From the NCBI GenBank assembly GCA_029964075.1, contig CM057135.1, positions 44,678,457-44,742,456 on the forward strand: a DNA stretch of 64,000 bases. Reading direction: 5' to 3'. The notes beneath the pieces were generated by a model. The model saw only the letters and a program-made list of their open reading frames with translations, searched no databases and was not told the DNA's origin. How positions within the stretch are numbered: position 1 is the stretch's first letter; every line of letters starts with the position of its first letter. The DNA is from Patiria pectinifera (lineage: Eukaryota; Echinodermata; Asteroidea; Valvatida; Asterinidae). A program made the position numbers and the translations under genes. Shown here piece after piece: positions 10,964 through 22,499 of this stretch.

Positions 10964-12092
10964 TCATCGGTCAGATTGTGATATGTCAGCTACTGATGTG
11001 TCAGCTACTGATGTGTCAGCTACTGATGTGTCAGCTACTGATGTGTCAGCTACTGATGTGTCAGCTGTTGCATGTGGTTGACGCCTTCGGACGACTCCAA
11101 CCACGGGGCTCTCATGAGATCGAGACAGTGCGTCAGGGACCAGATGGAGAACGCCAGGACGGTAGGTCACCTCAAAGGAGAATGCCTGCAGTCTCAGTAC
11201 CCAGCGTGCAAACTTGCCAGTAAGTCGAGTCTTCTTGAAGAGCCAAGTGAGGGCCTGATGATCCGTGACAACTTGGAAATGGCTCCCCTTGAGATACATT
11301 GTAGACTCGCCACTTTTCTAGTGCCCATATCACCGCTAAGCATTCTTTCTCCGTAGTGCTATAATTGCGTTCTGGAGCATTCAGAGACCGGCTCGCGTAA
11401 GCGATGGCGTGTAAGTTTCCTCCATTTTCCTGCAGGAGGACAGCTCCCAGACCAGAGTCGCTGGCATCAGTATGGATGACCAGGGGTCTTGACAGATCTG
11501 GGTAGGCTAGCACTGGTTCTGAAGCGAGGATAGATTTCAGCCGCTTGAACGATGCGTCACACTCCTCGGTCCAGACCCACTCAACTTCCTTATGTCGCAG
11601 TTGATTAAGTGGTGCAGCCACGTCAGTTAGATTTGGGATGAACTTGGAGTACCAAGGACATGACCTTGGACATGACCAAGGTACTTCATGGAAGTAGCTC
11701 CAAACACACACTTGTGCCTGTTGACTGTCAGACCAGACTGTTGTAGTCGCTGCAAGAATCGACGAAGATCTGTCATGTGTTGGCTGGGTGACGTGGAATA
11801 TATGACAATATCATCAAGGTACACGTAGCAAATTCTGCCAATCAGACCACGCAGTACAATCTCCATGAGCCGTTGGAAGCTGGCTGGTCCATTGACTACA
11901 CTGAAAGGCAGGACGGTAAACTGAAAAAGTCCCTCCTCACATACAAAGGCGGTCTTCTCCTTGTCCTTGTCGTTGAGGGCCATCTGATGGTAACCACTTT
12001 TCAAGTCCAAGGAACTGAAAACTGTGGCTCCTTGAAGGGACTCGAGGATGCTGTCCACTGTCGGCATGGGGTAGGCGTCCAGTTTGGTGGAC
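10964..12092 (-). pseudogene. Gypsy-like element A: reverse transcriptase and RNase H (broken)
   Basis: The minus strand encodes Ty3/gypsy reverse transcriptase from the YPMP motif onward: SSLDLKSGYHQM, the fingers-palm segment, and YLDDIVIY with the catalytic aspartates (12067-11627). The RT-RNase H connection and RNase H follow ([28 protein letters not shown], then [11 protein letters not shown] and PDALSRS). A frame change lies near 11650 and another near 11250. Everything 5' of YPMP (gag, protease, RT fingers) is missing, cut at about 12093 where LINE-A begins in the same orientation. It is dead as a stand-alone element. Confidence 0.9.
10976..11066. repeat. 15-bp tandem repeat, about six copies, within pol
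   Basis: The unit TGTCAGCTACTGATG is repeated without change. On the minus strand it adds an in-frame run of ADTSV pentapeptides between RNase H and integrase of gypsy element A. The period is a multiple of three, so the frame is kept. Confidence 0.92.
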
Positions 12093-12094
12093 TT

Positions 12095-14151
12095 TCAGCA
12101 CACCTTTGCAAAACGTTGGCAGGAAAATTATCTGATCCTGTGGCGTTTTTAGGTTGAATATCTGCAAGCAGCTTCTGCACTCCATTCACTGTGATTACGA
12201 AGTTGCCAATGTCTGGGATGTTGTTTGTTTCCAGTGTTGGCATGTTGTCAGTGTTTTCCTTGGTAAAGACTGAGCACAATTGGACATTCAGTGTTTCAAC
12301 TTTGTCTGCAGCTAGTGATACAGTACGTCCTCCAGTGGTTAAGATGGAAATTCCAAAAACTTCCTGGTTCTTTGTTTTTATGTAGTTCCAAAATGGCTTG
12401 GTGTTCTCACATTTCAGGCCTTCCCGATGACGTCATGAATGTACTGCTGGTGAGCTTTCTTGATCTTTTTGTCTATGGATCGGCTTTGAATTTGTCCCAG
12501 ACAACCGACAAGCCAGACTTTCTTGCTTTGTTGTACAACCTCTTCTTTTTACGGATGGAAAGCCTAATTGATGGATCAACCCATGGAAGATTGTATCTGG
12601 TTGAACTCATCTTGGAAGGGATGTGTGAGTTGACCGCTGATTGAAGGACTTCTTGGAACTCCGACCACAACTGTTCGGTGTCTGTCTTAGCAACATAATC
12701 CTCGGTCAACTTGGAGTTGAAGTTAGAGATCAGTTCATCAATTGCAAGAAAATTGGCCTTCTTGTATAAAAATATCTTCCTTTTAGGTGGTCTGATCGAC
12801 TTCGCAGAAATTTTGGCATTTACAATGACGACGTCATGATCACTTATTCCTGCTGTGACATGCTGCTTCTCTACAAAAGCTGGGTGACTAACGAGCACAG
12901 ATCCAAAATCTGGTGTGTTGGTGATTTGAGTAAGATTGTGGTCTTCCATGATCTCTAACATGATCTTGCTGCTTGCTGGGTACCTTCCTCCGGAACAAAA
13001 GGCATTACTCTTCCAATTATTAAAATCCCCAAGTAGCCAGACGGAAGCAGCTTTTGGAATGTTAGTTAGGGATTGATTCACTTCATGTACATGTAGATAT
13101 TTCGGAGTTGGAGGGTGGACGGTAAAATGCACCGATGTACATGGGCTTGAGACCCTTAACGTGAATGGTAACCCACAGTATCCCACAGTTTCTGTCCAGA
13201 TCCTTTTCTTCAGATGCGATGTACGCATTTTTAATTGCAACGAATACTCCCCCATGGGGATCACGAGAGGGGACAATTTCCCCAGATGCGATATTCTTAA
13301 ATCTAGCCATGATTCAGTTCCAATCACTACATCAGGGTTTTCCTCAGTTCCAATCACTACATCAGGATTTTTCTCAGTTCCAATCACTACATCAGGGTTT
13401 TCCTCAGTTCCAATCACTACATCAGGGTTTTTCTCGGTTCCAATCACTACATCAGGGTTTTTCTCGGTTCCAATCACTACATCAGGGTTTTCCTCAGTTC
13501 CAATCTCTACATCAGGGTTTTCCTCGGTTCCAATCACTACATCAGGGTTTTCCTCGGTTCCAATCACTACATCAGGGTTTTCCTCAGTTCCAATCACTAC
13601 ATCAGGGCTTTCCTCAATTCCAATCACTACATCAGGGTTTTCCTCAGTTCCAATAACTACATCAGGGTTTTCCTCGGTTCCAATCACAACATCAGGGTTT
13701 TCCTCGGTTCCAATCACTACATCAGGGTTTTCCTCGGTTCCAATCACTACATCAGGGTTTTCCTCGGTTCCAATCACTACATCAGGGTTTTCCTCGGTTC
13801 CAATCACTACATCAGGGTTTTCCTCGGTTCCAATCACTACATCAGGGTTTTCCTCGGTTCCAATCACTACATCAGGGTTTTCCTCGGTTCCAATCACTAC
13901 ATCAGGGTTTTTCTCGGTTCCAATCACTACATCAGGGCTTTCCTCAATTCCAATCACTACATCAGGGTTTTCCTCCGTTCCAATCACTACATCAGGGTTT
14001 TTCTCGGTTCCAATCACTACATCAGGGCTTTCCTCGGTTCCAATCACTACATCAGGGTTTTCCTCAGTTCCAATCACTACATCAGGGTTTTCCTCCTGTA
14101 AGAGTGCTTGAAAGTTGGCAAGTTTAACCTTTACGCTCTGACAGTTTAAAT
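12095..14151 (-). pseudogene. LINE-A: AP-endonuclease and start of reverse transcriptase
   Basis: A CR1/L2/jockey-like non-LTR retrotransposon on the minus strand. Endonuclease signatures are IGTESWLD (catalytic Glu), GGVFVA, YIGAFYRPPS, WLLGDFNNW and the C-terminal SDHDVV. Then come the linker typical of these elements (WVDPSIRLSIRKKKRLYNKARKS, 12530-12610) and the RT entry segment VQKLLADIQPKNATGSDNFP (12120-12180). The endonuclease is split over two frames between about 13085 and 13310, the linker frame breaks near 12473, and RT ends abruptly at about 12095 where gypsy-A sequence begins. The 5' part of the same element resumes at 16234 beyond a TIR insertion. A 26-copy minisatellite sits directly before the TESW motif. 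Confidence 0.88.
13315..14096. repeat. 30-bp minisatellite, about 26 copies, inside LINE-A endonuclease
   Basis: The unit is CAATCACTACATCAGGGTTT plus TTCCTCGGTTC-like text, strictly 30 bp with few variants. On the minus strand it encodes repeats of VIGTEENPDV, the residues that normally occur once just before the endonuclease TESW motif. Variants (EE/EK, N/S, T/I) are spread along the array. The frame stays open throughout. Confidence 0.97.
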
Positions 14152-14153
14152 TA

Positions 14154-16233
14154 GAGTTGTTGGCTATTCGTAACTGTTACCGACTTCCAACAATTGGCTG
14201 AAACGTTACGTAATCCTCCTTTTAATGATGGCATTCAAATGGCGCGTGATTTCTTTTGTGACATTGAAGTGGTGATCATTACGGCGGATCGGCCTTCTAA
14301 ACAGCAACACCAGCCATCCTGTGGGTCACTCGGCTTGGAAAACCTTGTCAAAAAAGGGAGTATAGTTAGTTGGAGGGTTAAGATTCTTCAATCCTTTAAT
14401 TAGTTTCGTAAGCGGTCATGCCTGTATGAGGCATTCAGCTTTCTTCTTTTTTCACCACTAAATTTCCGATGTGAACTAATAGCAATACACTATGTTTTTA
14501 TTTAAACAAATATAAATGTGAGTAAAATGATTTCTGTTTTGAAGTGTGAAAAGTGATCAATAAACAGCCCAGAACGATTTTTTTTATATGGGTTTTGAAA
14601 CAAATATATAGGCCTACACAATATACCACGGAAACGCACTCCAGTCAAAGTAAAAATAGATCAGTGTGTTAAAGTACATAAATCATTTAAAACCATCTCT
14701 TCCTTGTCTATCTCGGTTCATAAAAATGTTCCGAACAGAGCACTGGGTGAAATCTGATACAGCCCATGCCGTAACAGTGGCATGCTTACCTCAAACATGG
14801 CAATAGCAAATCACACAGAGCCGATACTGGGCCATTAACCAATTGTTAATCATTGAGCTCAAAGCAAATATATATGGATGACGCAGCTATCTAGCCTTGC
14901 TTTACAAGACAAGCAGACTTATCAAATTATCTCTCTCGCGTGTGTGAAGATAATTTTGGGGACATTTACAGTGCTCTGTTCATTTATGAACCGAGACAAG
15001 GAAGAGATGTTTTTAATGATAAGTTGAACACCTTCGTCTATTGTTTATTTTGACTGGAGTTACCCGTGAAGATTTTCTCACAATATTTGATGATTCAAGG
15101 GAAGTTATAATCCCAGGAAGGCGAGGAGAAGCACTTTCCCCAATCAACAATCTGTTGTTATTTCGTCAGTGACACCACGAAGTAACACTCATGTACATAC
15201 CAGTAAAAGCTAGCAATCGGAGTAAACGGCATCTAAAGATGAACGTTTTCTAGAACAACACTTTGCGTCAAAACTGCATAGTATTGTCAGTTGGGTTTCT
15301 CGTTGTGGACAATTGATGTATTGGATTTATTAAATTTGCTGGTTTTCACTCGTTTGTATATCAAATTAACAAGAAATAAGAGAAAAAGGTGAGTGATAGT
15401 TTGTAAAACCAAAAAAGGTGCGAAACTATATTTTTTTTATAAGTAGAACGCTTCAATGTATCACAAGACTCGGTGAGTGTTACTTCGTGGAAACGGAGCT
15501 CAAACTAGGAGAGCGCTCAAACTAGGAGGGTGTTACTTCGTGAAAACGTTTTTGCTCACATTTGAGCCCAATTCAATGAAGCTCTTGAAGCTTTGAAACT
15601 TCATGCAATGGTATGCCATTGATGAATAATTTTTAAAAATGTAAAAAAAAAATGAAAACCAAAACAAATAAGGTTATATCCTTCATATGCTATTATTTTG
15701 TAAATGTTTGGTGAAAATGAAGATTATATATGTAATATTATTTCTAGATTGCTGCCCTTTCAGCCCCCTTGATTTATCGAAGGCATGTGAGATGGCCGAA
15801 TGCCCAGGAATGGGCAATGACGAGACCACTACTCCCAGAAGGCAATGCAATGGGGATAATTGACGGATCACATCAGTGGACTCAGAGACCTTTTCGTGGC
15901 AACTTACAACGACTGTTCTTAAGTGCAATTTGATTGCTTTATACGCAACAGTCGGGTCTAACAGTTGTACAACAGTTTCACATAACTGTCAAGGGGTGAC
16001 TGTATGTCTGCAACTGTCACATGCAAATTAAGTATGGGCCTGTTGAAGTCAGTCAGCGCTGAAGAGGATGTTTTCTTTGTAAAAGAAATCGCTCTGCGCG
16101 TGCGAGAAGGATCGCCACTTCAATGTCACAATAGAAATCACGCGCCATTTGAATGCCATCATTAAAAGGAGGATTACGTAACGTTTCGCCCAACTGTTGG
16201 AAGTCGGTAACTGTTATGAATAGCCAACAACTC
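14154..16233. mobile_element. 2.08 kb TIR element inserted in LINE-A
   Basis: The terminal inverted repeats are about 125 bp: 14154-14277 (GAGTTGTTGGCTATTC...) against the reverse complement of 16110-16233, with few mismatches. TA flanks both ends (14152-14153 and 16234-16235), as in Tc1/mariner-type insertion. LINE-A coding resumes on both sides, so the insertion point is exact. The interior has no transposase ORF and includes a second inverted repeat (14630-15075). It is a non-autonomous element. Confidence 0.85.
14630..15075. repeat. Inner inverted repeat, about 110-bp arms
   Basis: 14630-14743 is the diverged inverse of 14970-15075. Shared words are ACTCCAGTCAAA, AACATCTCTTCCTTGTCT, CTCGGTTCATAAA and AGAGCACT. 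It lies inside the 14154-16233 element and may be a nested MITE or part of its structure. Confidence 0.7.
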
Positions 16234-16795
16234 TATTAAGGATTTTCAAAAATTCCTGTCTGTTCCGGCGAGGGTGGGCTTTTGTTGGCTTGTTACATGT
16301 ACATGTACTTCTTTTGGTGCTTTCCCTACTACACTTGGGGCTAGACGTTTTAGGGCTAATAATATGACTGTGAGCATTGAACAAGAGTGCTGAATGTTCT
16401 GATCCAAAGTCTGATATGGAGCTAAGTGATTCAAAACTATTGGATAAGTCAATACTTGAATTGGCGAAAAATGAGGAGTCAAAATTGGCTAAGCCATATT
16501 GACAGCCAGCACAACCAAGAATATGATGTATGTTCAACAAGAACAAGACATTGTAGATTTCTTCCTGCATCCCCAAACAGTTCCTGTGAAACCATACATA
16601 ACAAGTGTCACACTCTATGGCCTGTTGTCCGTATTTAGCTGCCTTTTTGCAGAACACACACGGATATTTAGGCTGATATGGCCCTGGGTTAACGGCAATG
16701 TCATTAGGGTTAACGGCAGTGTCATTAGCAAGCAATATAACAAACAGAGCATGTGTTGTTGGGCTTGAGCTGAGCACCACTTTCCTTCGGTCCAA
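16234..16795 (-). pseudogene. LINE-A: PHD-type zinc-finger region
   Basis: This is the 5' coding part of LINE-A, on the minus strand. After VNPGP comes a PHD-like Cys/His cluster: CVFC, CDTC, WFHRNC and CAGC (about residues 45-100 from the Met at 16795). PHD fingers in this position are known from CR1/L2-like elements of marine invertebrates. A serine-rich linker and a basic stretch (AHPRRNRQEFLKIL) lead into the endonuclease, which continues at 14151 across the TIR insertion. NDTAVNPNDIAVNPGP contains a small in-frame duplication. Another frame is open up to 16899, so the true start is uncertain. Confidence 0.78.
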
Positions 16796-16799
16796 TGAT

Positions 16800-18130
16800 A
16801 GTTACTAAAAGATGAATTAATACTGGCAGAAAATTGGAGCGAACTCACCCAGTCCTCTTGTTCAATCTGGACTGGTGTTGCCAGTGATTGCAGCTCCACA
16901 GCTGTGGAACTTCAGGGAGTGGATTACTGAGAGTTTTGTATAACATCAGGACCACCATGCATGTTGTCGAAGTGATGAGCATCCCTCCGTTGTGCATGTG
17001 GCGAGTCATGTTGGAAATCAATATTTCATTGACAATAATCTTTGTTGCAATTCCCGTAAAAATCCAGATATTCGAGTTAAAAAGTACATTCAAAATCTCT
17101 GAATGAAGATTGCAGCACCAAATCCACAGTTGCACACATTAAAATGGTTACAGACTGACAGAGTTACTAACAAAGGTTGACGATGTAGAAAACACTCAAC
17201 GAAATACGCTATTTAGAGATGGTCGCTTCCAGGTGTGAAACCGCGGGAAAAGAACATTTTCAGAAAAAGTTCTATCAAATTTCATTTTTAAAAAAGTGCT
17301 CCATGCACTGATCAGCAGTTCCTTAAGTTGCTAAAAAAAAACACATCAATTGCAAAAAGAAGAACTAAAATCAAGTAAAAAAACCCCCTAAAAACAGGAA
17401 AATAAGCTACGTCCTCCCATACTGACGCCCTCTACTTTTTCAACTGCTGGTGGACATATGATGTGGGTAATTATGTATACTACAATGTTTGCATTGTCTG
17501 GAAGGGCTTTCCAATGAGCCATTGTCCTATTTCATGTACCCAATGAATAGAGGTGACGACCCCAGCATTGCTTTGCCCAGATGGCCTGGTTATGTACATA
17601 AAAAATCCATTGTTTATATTGTTACGAACCCAGAATGCTTGATTATGGAAATCTAGCGCCCTCTGGATTCACTCTGTCCATGAAGTACACAATCTTATTG
17701 TTGTCTTTTGCTGTTCCCTTATTTTACCTAATTATCGTAAATTGCCAACTTGCACTTTTATTCCCAGGGTCTCTTACCAAGCACAGCGCATGATGCAATA
17801 CCAAGCGCGCTTCTGTATGCATTATTCATGTAGCGATGTACATGTGCGCAACTGACCACACCTCCCTTCGCCCCAGCGAGCTAAGTTCCTTTCCCCATAG
17901 CATGCGTGCTTTGGCATTCTCTGAGAGACTGCTCAGCGGCACGGAGCATTTCTCTCTCCCGTGTGTTACCCATGAACACTAACTGGAGTTCTCGGTCCAG
18001 TTTTCTAGTCCCGCACTTAGCTCGAGGGAATGGAATGTTACCCTTGCCTGGTTGCGTAGCTGGGCGTGGTAAGACATCCTGTGATGTAAATAACCTGTGA
18101 CACAGTAACCTTTTAGCTTGTCACTCACTC
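16800..18130. other. Unassigned 1.3 kb
   Basis: Probably includes the 5' untranslated part of LINE-A. A TGTTACGAACCC word near 17620 resembles an LTR start, but no matching end or duplication was found. No convincing coding sequence. Confidence 0.35.
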
Positions 18131-18384
18131 CGTCAAGGTTGCTCGAGATGTTGTGTAAACACCTTTGCACTCTGATTTAACTATTTGCACACACCTCTCT
18201 CTGTATTGCACACTTCTCTCTCCATGTTTTCCTTTAGGTAATTGCACACGTTTCTAGTCTCTTGCACGAGGCACTCTTAGTAAATCATGTGACTAGTCAT
18301 GTGACCCTTAGACATGGAAGATTACTATTGGTTGATTCCTAAATCAGTGCTCATGCATTATTTAATCCCGAGACTTGTACTGCC

Positions 18385-18392
18385 TATAAATA
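18385..18392 (+). promoter_or_regulatory. Candidate TATA box of repeat unit, copy 2
   Basis: Same TATAAATA context as in copy 1, including the downstream TTGTGCG repeats and AATAAA at 19253-19258. Confidence 0.38.
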
Positions 18393-19637
18393 CCGGAGGT
18401 TTTCCTCACTTTCGGCAGTGCGGCGGACCACGAAACCAATGTTGTGCGAACGAACCCTAAACCCAAAGTTGTGCGGCGAACTTATATGTTGTGCGGTAAC
18501 TCGTATGATGTGCGACGAACTCGACTCTGACAGACCAATTGTTGTGCGACTCTTGTCACTACGAAGCATCGGCCTCCCTCGGTGGTTGAGGCGCGGTGAA
18601 GTAATAGTGCAATCACTAGTACTAGTGTTATTATGAAGCATCCTTCTCCTAGATCCCTCGAGGAGTGTGTAGAAGCTGGTGAAATAGTAATACACTAGTC
18701 CCAGTGGTGCTGTGTGGTTTCGAATGGCCATTGGACTGCTAGTCTTAGCTTGAACATGTTGTGCGGTTGTCTGGTGTTCTAGCCCAGCCAGAGCTAGTTC
18801 ATCCCCGTCACCACAGCGGACCGCTCCCACTGTGGCCAGCTGGCTCCCCGTAGCCATTCCCCCCGTAGTTCAGCTATGCTAGCCCGGTCTTGTCATAAAC
18901 ACTATCCTTGGTGCATAGTGCCTCGATTGACCTTGGATACCCGATACGCCACATGCACACTTTGGTTCGAACTGTAGTGCGGCCTGGTACACTTGCTGGC
19001 TCCGTCCAGTTACCGTTGCCACCCCGGTCACCGTAGCGGACCGCTCCCGCTTCGGTCTGACCGTCGATAACCCGTACTGTGCCGGTGCCCACTCAGTTCG
19101 TATTGGTTGACATGGTTTTGCCATAGTACATAGTACCTGTATAGACTTTGTAGACGCCAACCTGTTATCTCTATAACGCTACCAAAGACTACCAAGAGGA
19201 GAAACCCTATAGGTTGATGAAATCTAACAAAGTTATGTAAAGTGAAGAGATGAATAAATCAGTGTATTGACATAGTGTGACTGTCACCCCCAAAGCTCTG
19301 TTTCCCTCCAACTTATTGAATTATTGTTGACTCTAATAAATGTTTCATGAACTGCTATTAGGGAACGCAACAATATGTTGAGGCCCAATAAGCCGCAGTC
19401 ACAAGCTCCCAACCGCCCAGTACATACATATTGTACAGCATGTGTCAGACCTGGCAGGGCTACAAGCAGCGTTTACTTGACCACAAGCATAGCCAAAGAG
19501 TTATTCTGTTGAGATCCTGAATCCACCAAAGTCCCCCAACAGCTCAATATGTATCCTGAATCCATCAAAATCTTGCAGTTCCCCTAGGGTTACAATCCTG
19601 AATCCATCAAAATCCCTCAGTTTGTGCAATATGGAGG

Positions 19638-19884
19638 TGTAACATGTAAGTACCCGTACACATGTGAGACCCTTGACATATGCAATGTATACTTGTAGGT
19701 CAGGCCAGAAGTATGGTCAGACCACATCAGACCACCTCCCACTGTCCAATGAGAACCCATTGTAATACGACTCCTTAGGACAACACCAAACATACTGTGC
19801 CTGTACATGTATGTATTCTTCACTTGGTTGTGAGCACTCAATAAAACAACACTGAGATCTTAATGCAGTGTCTTAGATCTTACA
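19638..19884 (+). mobile_element. Solo LTR, 247 bp (copy 2)
   Basis: TGTAACATG to ATCTTACA with GGAGG on both sides, the same insertion as at 3707-3953. It was therefore copied along with the unit. Confidence 0.85.
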
Positions 19885-20826
19885 GGAGGTATCCTGAATC
19901 CACTGAAATCCCCTGAAACAAGGGGGGGGGGGTTGGATTTTGATGGATTCAAGTATCTCAGTATAGGGTTAAACTGTCCTTCCCTAACAATCCAGTAAGG
20001 TATTTCGTGTTATTTCGTTTTTTAATGTTTGCAAATGTTGTATTTTCCCTTTAACAGTGCATTGCTTGATTGATACTGCTGAGTGCTGAGATATGTTGTG
20101 TGTGGATATGAAAGAAAAATGTGATTTATGGTACGTGTACGTGTACATACATGGTATACAAATTGTGCACAGTTCTCCATGGGCATGTTGATTTCAGAAA
20201 ATTGCTTCTAATTTCAAAACGGGCACTGATCCTTGCGTAACTTTTTGATTTGATGCTAATTAGTCAAAAGTTTGTTGACCCGTATCTGAAAAACTAGCGA
20301 GCCAATTTGCCAACGAAAATTCAGTTTTTGGGGTTTCTCATATAGGCCAATTATCACACCAAATTTTGTTTGGGTCCAAAATCGTGTTGCAATTGATTAC
20401 ACAATGTGATGGGGTGGGTACAAGCCTGCTAGGCTGATTCTCCGACCATATAATTCCACAAAGTCTATAAATTGATCCGTTTCATCTTAAATGGGGTCAG
20501 GGAACCAGACTATGAGAACAGTTTTGAAGCATCTACAAGCTCAAAACGTGCAACAAGTAAGTTTAACAATATTTGCTATAACATACTAATCTTCCAAAGG
20601 ACAAAATGTTGCAACCTGGCGCTACTTTCAAAACAGAAAAAAAGACTTTCGAAACAGAAAACAAGTTTTTTGTTTTTGCTTATCTTGTACCTCAGAGAGT
20701 ATACTTTCATGTGAGAACTGTACGGAATATGATGAGAAAGTCTTTAAGAGGGATTTGTAGGTGAATGTGTGGCCAACTTAGTGAATTTGTACATGTCACA
20801 CATCGGTTCAGGGCTTCAACATGCAG

Positions 20827-21000
20827 CCATCCATTTGGAGTATCCCATCAACAATCATTTATGTGGGTTCCTTGGTATTAAAAACATAGGGTTTGCCACC
20901 AAAATGGACTTCATATGACAATCAGGTCCGAAGTTATGATACATATTAGGTTCGAAATGGCGGCCATTTTGAAATCCAAGATGGCCGCCACATGGTAGAT
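20827..21000. repeat. AAGATGGC-type repeat unit
   Basis: Resembles the repeats at 1800-2200 (GGGTTTGCCACCAAAATGGA, CAATCAGGTCCGAAGTTATG). It follows copy 2 of the duplicated unit, while the related units precede copy 1. Confidence 0.65.
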
Positions 21001-21329
21001 GGAAAAAAATGTTACCAATGGATTTCTGGCTTAGGAAGGTAAACTCTAAAATATGACAAAAATTCCTTCTTTAGCAAAAAAAATGCAAAAGTAGGCCTAC
21101 ATAACAGCCTATACTAATTGGCATTCCTCACTTAACACAGTCTATAATGTATTTGTCTGTAGTAAAATGCTTCCGTTTAAGAGTTAGATTCAATTTCAAT
21201 TGCACTTCCGGTAACACCGGAAGTAAAGGTCAAGCAGTTTTGTGCCCGGGAATAGGAAATGTTGCTCAAGGTTCCGTCTACAACCTCAAGAAAAAATGAA
21301 CACGATACTCTATTAAGTTCAAGAGATAT

Positions 21330-21480
21330 AGGTCAAAATATTTTGTCAAATAGTGACATCAAATCGCTCATAATTTGATACCTGATGACGTCATGATGAC
21401 GTAATATTATGTATAACATTTTTGTTACACGGTACAAGTTCACACTAGGTTCATACCGTAAACCGTTCTGAAGAAATTGT
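21330..21480. repeat. TGACGTCA-bearing dispersed repeat, copy 1
   Basis: Shares with 22250-22445 and 29365-29520 the order: TAATTTGA(C/T)ACC(T/C)GATGA, a TGACGTCATGATGACGT core, then GGTTCATACCGTAAACCGTT. Confidence 0.6.
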
Positions 21481-21710
21481 GCATTGTTTTGATTACAGGC
21501 TAATGTCTTCATTTTGATTTCACCAAACTTACAATTAACAGAAATCATTTAAAAAAACCCATAATGTTAAAACATAAAAATATTCTAAAAAAACCTCTTA
21601 TACATACATGTGCATTAAAAAATGTTAAAATTCTACCCAAACTAGATAAAAAGAACCGTGTTTTGAATGCATTTTGTTTTACATCCAGACATAAGCATTT
21701 TTTTATTACA

Positions 21711-22130
21711 TTACATTAGGTGTTGATTTATGAGTCTGACTAGGTTAGGCAGGGTACTACTCCGCAGTCTCTCCGTTCTGCACTTAAAGTCTCTCAGTCG
21801 CTCACTGTGCCTAAGCTGACGCATTGAGCTCTGTGATTCGGGGAACCAATGTCTGAAATTCTTATACAAGGATTTCGCGAACTTGATACAAAGTTGTTCC
21901 CTTTGCTCACTCAAGGATATCAGGCCAGTCACCCGGAGAGCGTTGTCATACGTCTCATAGTGATCGGAGAGGATAATGCAAAGAGCTCTCTTCTGGATCA
22001 TCTCTACGTCGTTGCTTTGTTGTGCGGTTATTTAGGAGTGCCAGACTGGTACGTAGTACTCCAGCAAGGGACGGATGTAACACGTGTATATGGTCAATAA
22101 GTCTTCCGCTGGCAAGCGGAAGCGTTTCAG
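21711..22130 (-). pseudogene. LINE-C: C-terminal RT fragment
   Basis: The minus strand encodes the end of a CR1/jockey-like LINE protein: LEYYVPVWHS, DVEMIQKRALCIILSD, SLSEQREQLCIKFAKS and a CRTERLRSSTLPNLVRLIN tail. The WHS/ITAQQ stretch is broken by an in-frame stop near 22040. Only the 3' end remains, a typical 5'-truncated insertion. It differs from LINE-A and LINE-B in sequence. Confidence 0.85.
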
Positions 22131-22249
22131 TGATAGACATGCTATCAAGTAAAGGTCAAACGAGTTCATGTACACGACCAAAAATATTTATCAATTAATG
22201 GTCTATCTGATTACAAGGAGGGAACATAATTGATCATTTTGTTCAAGAG

Positions 22250-22499
22250 TTATATGTGTAAGAAGATCGTCATTTTTTTAATGAAAATCGCTTGTAATTT
22301 GACACCCGATGACATCATAATTACGTCAGAGTAATATGCACCACTTAGGATGAGGGTCGATATATACTGAAAGTTACAAGTTCCTATCATAAACTGTTTA
22401 GGAGAAAACCCGCGGAAACGTGCTGTACGGAAAAGAAAGAAATAAATAAAGATTAATCGTAACAACCCCAAAGAGTGGTTGGGTTGTACCCGACCACTC
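22250..22499 (+). mobile_element. TGACGTCA-type repeat ending in a hairpin
   Basis: Contains TTTGACACCCGATGACATCA, GAGGGTCGATATAT, GTTACAAGTTC and GGAGAAAACCCGCGGAA, then an A-rich AAAGAAAGAAATAAATAAAG tract. It finishes with a hairpin at 22473-22499, GAGTGGTTGGGT pairing with ACCCGACCACTC (one G:T). LINE-D sequence follows directly. Confidence 0.6.

Larger units (their letters stand above)
18131..20826 (+). repeat. 2.65 kb duplicated unit, copy 2
   Basis: Direct repeat of 2226-4877 with scattered substitutions and a few indels, for example about 20 extra bp near 20640 and about 20 extra near 19035. It begins with the same GTCAAGGTTGCTCGAGATG and ends at AACATGCAG, then passes into AAGATGGC-type repeat. 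It lacks the second arm of the palindrome present in copy 1. Confidence 0.85.

Noticed and set aside
13161..14111. Long + strand ORF of repeated FSSVPITTSG
   Set aside because: It is the antisense shadow of the minus-strand minisatellite in LINE-A; repeat periodicity keeps several frames open.
17619..18130. Possible solo LTR starting TGTTACGAACCC
   Set aside because: No matching end, target duplication or polyadenylation signal at the expected place.
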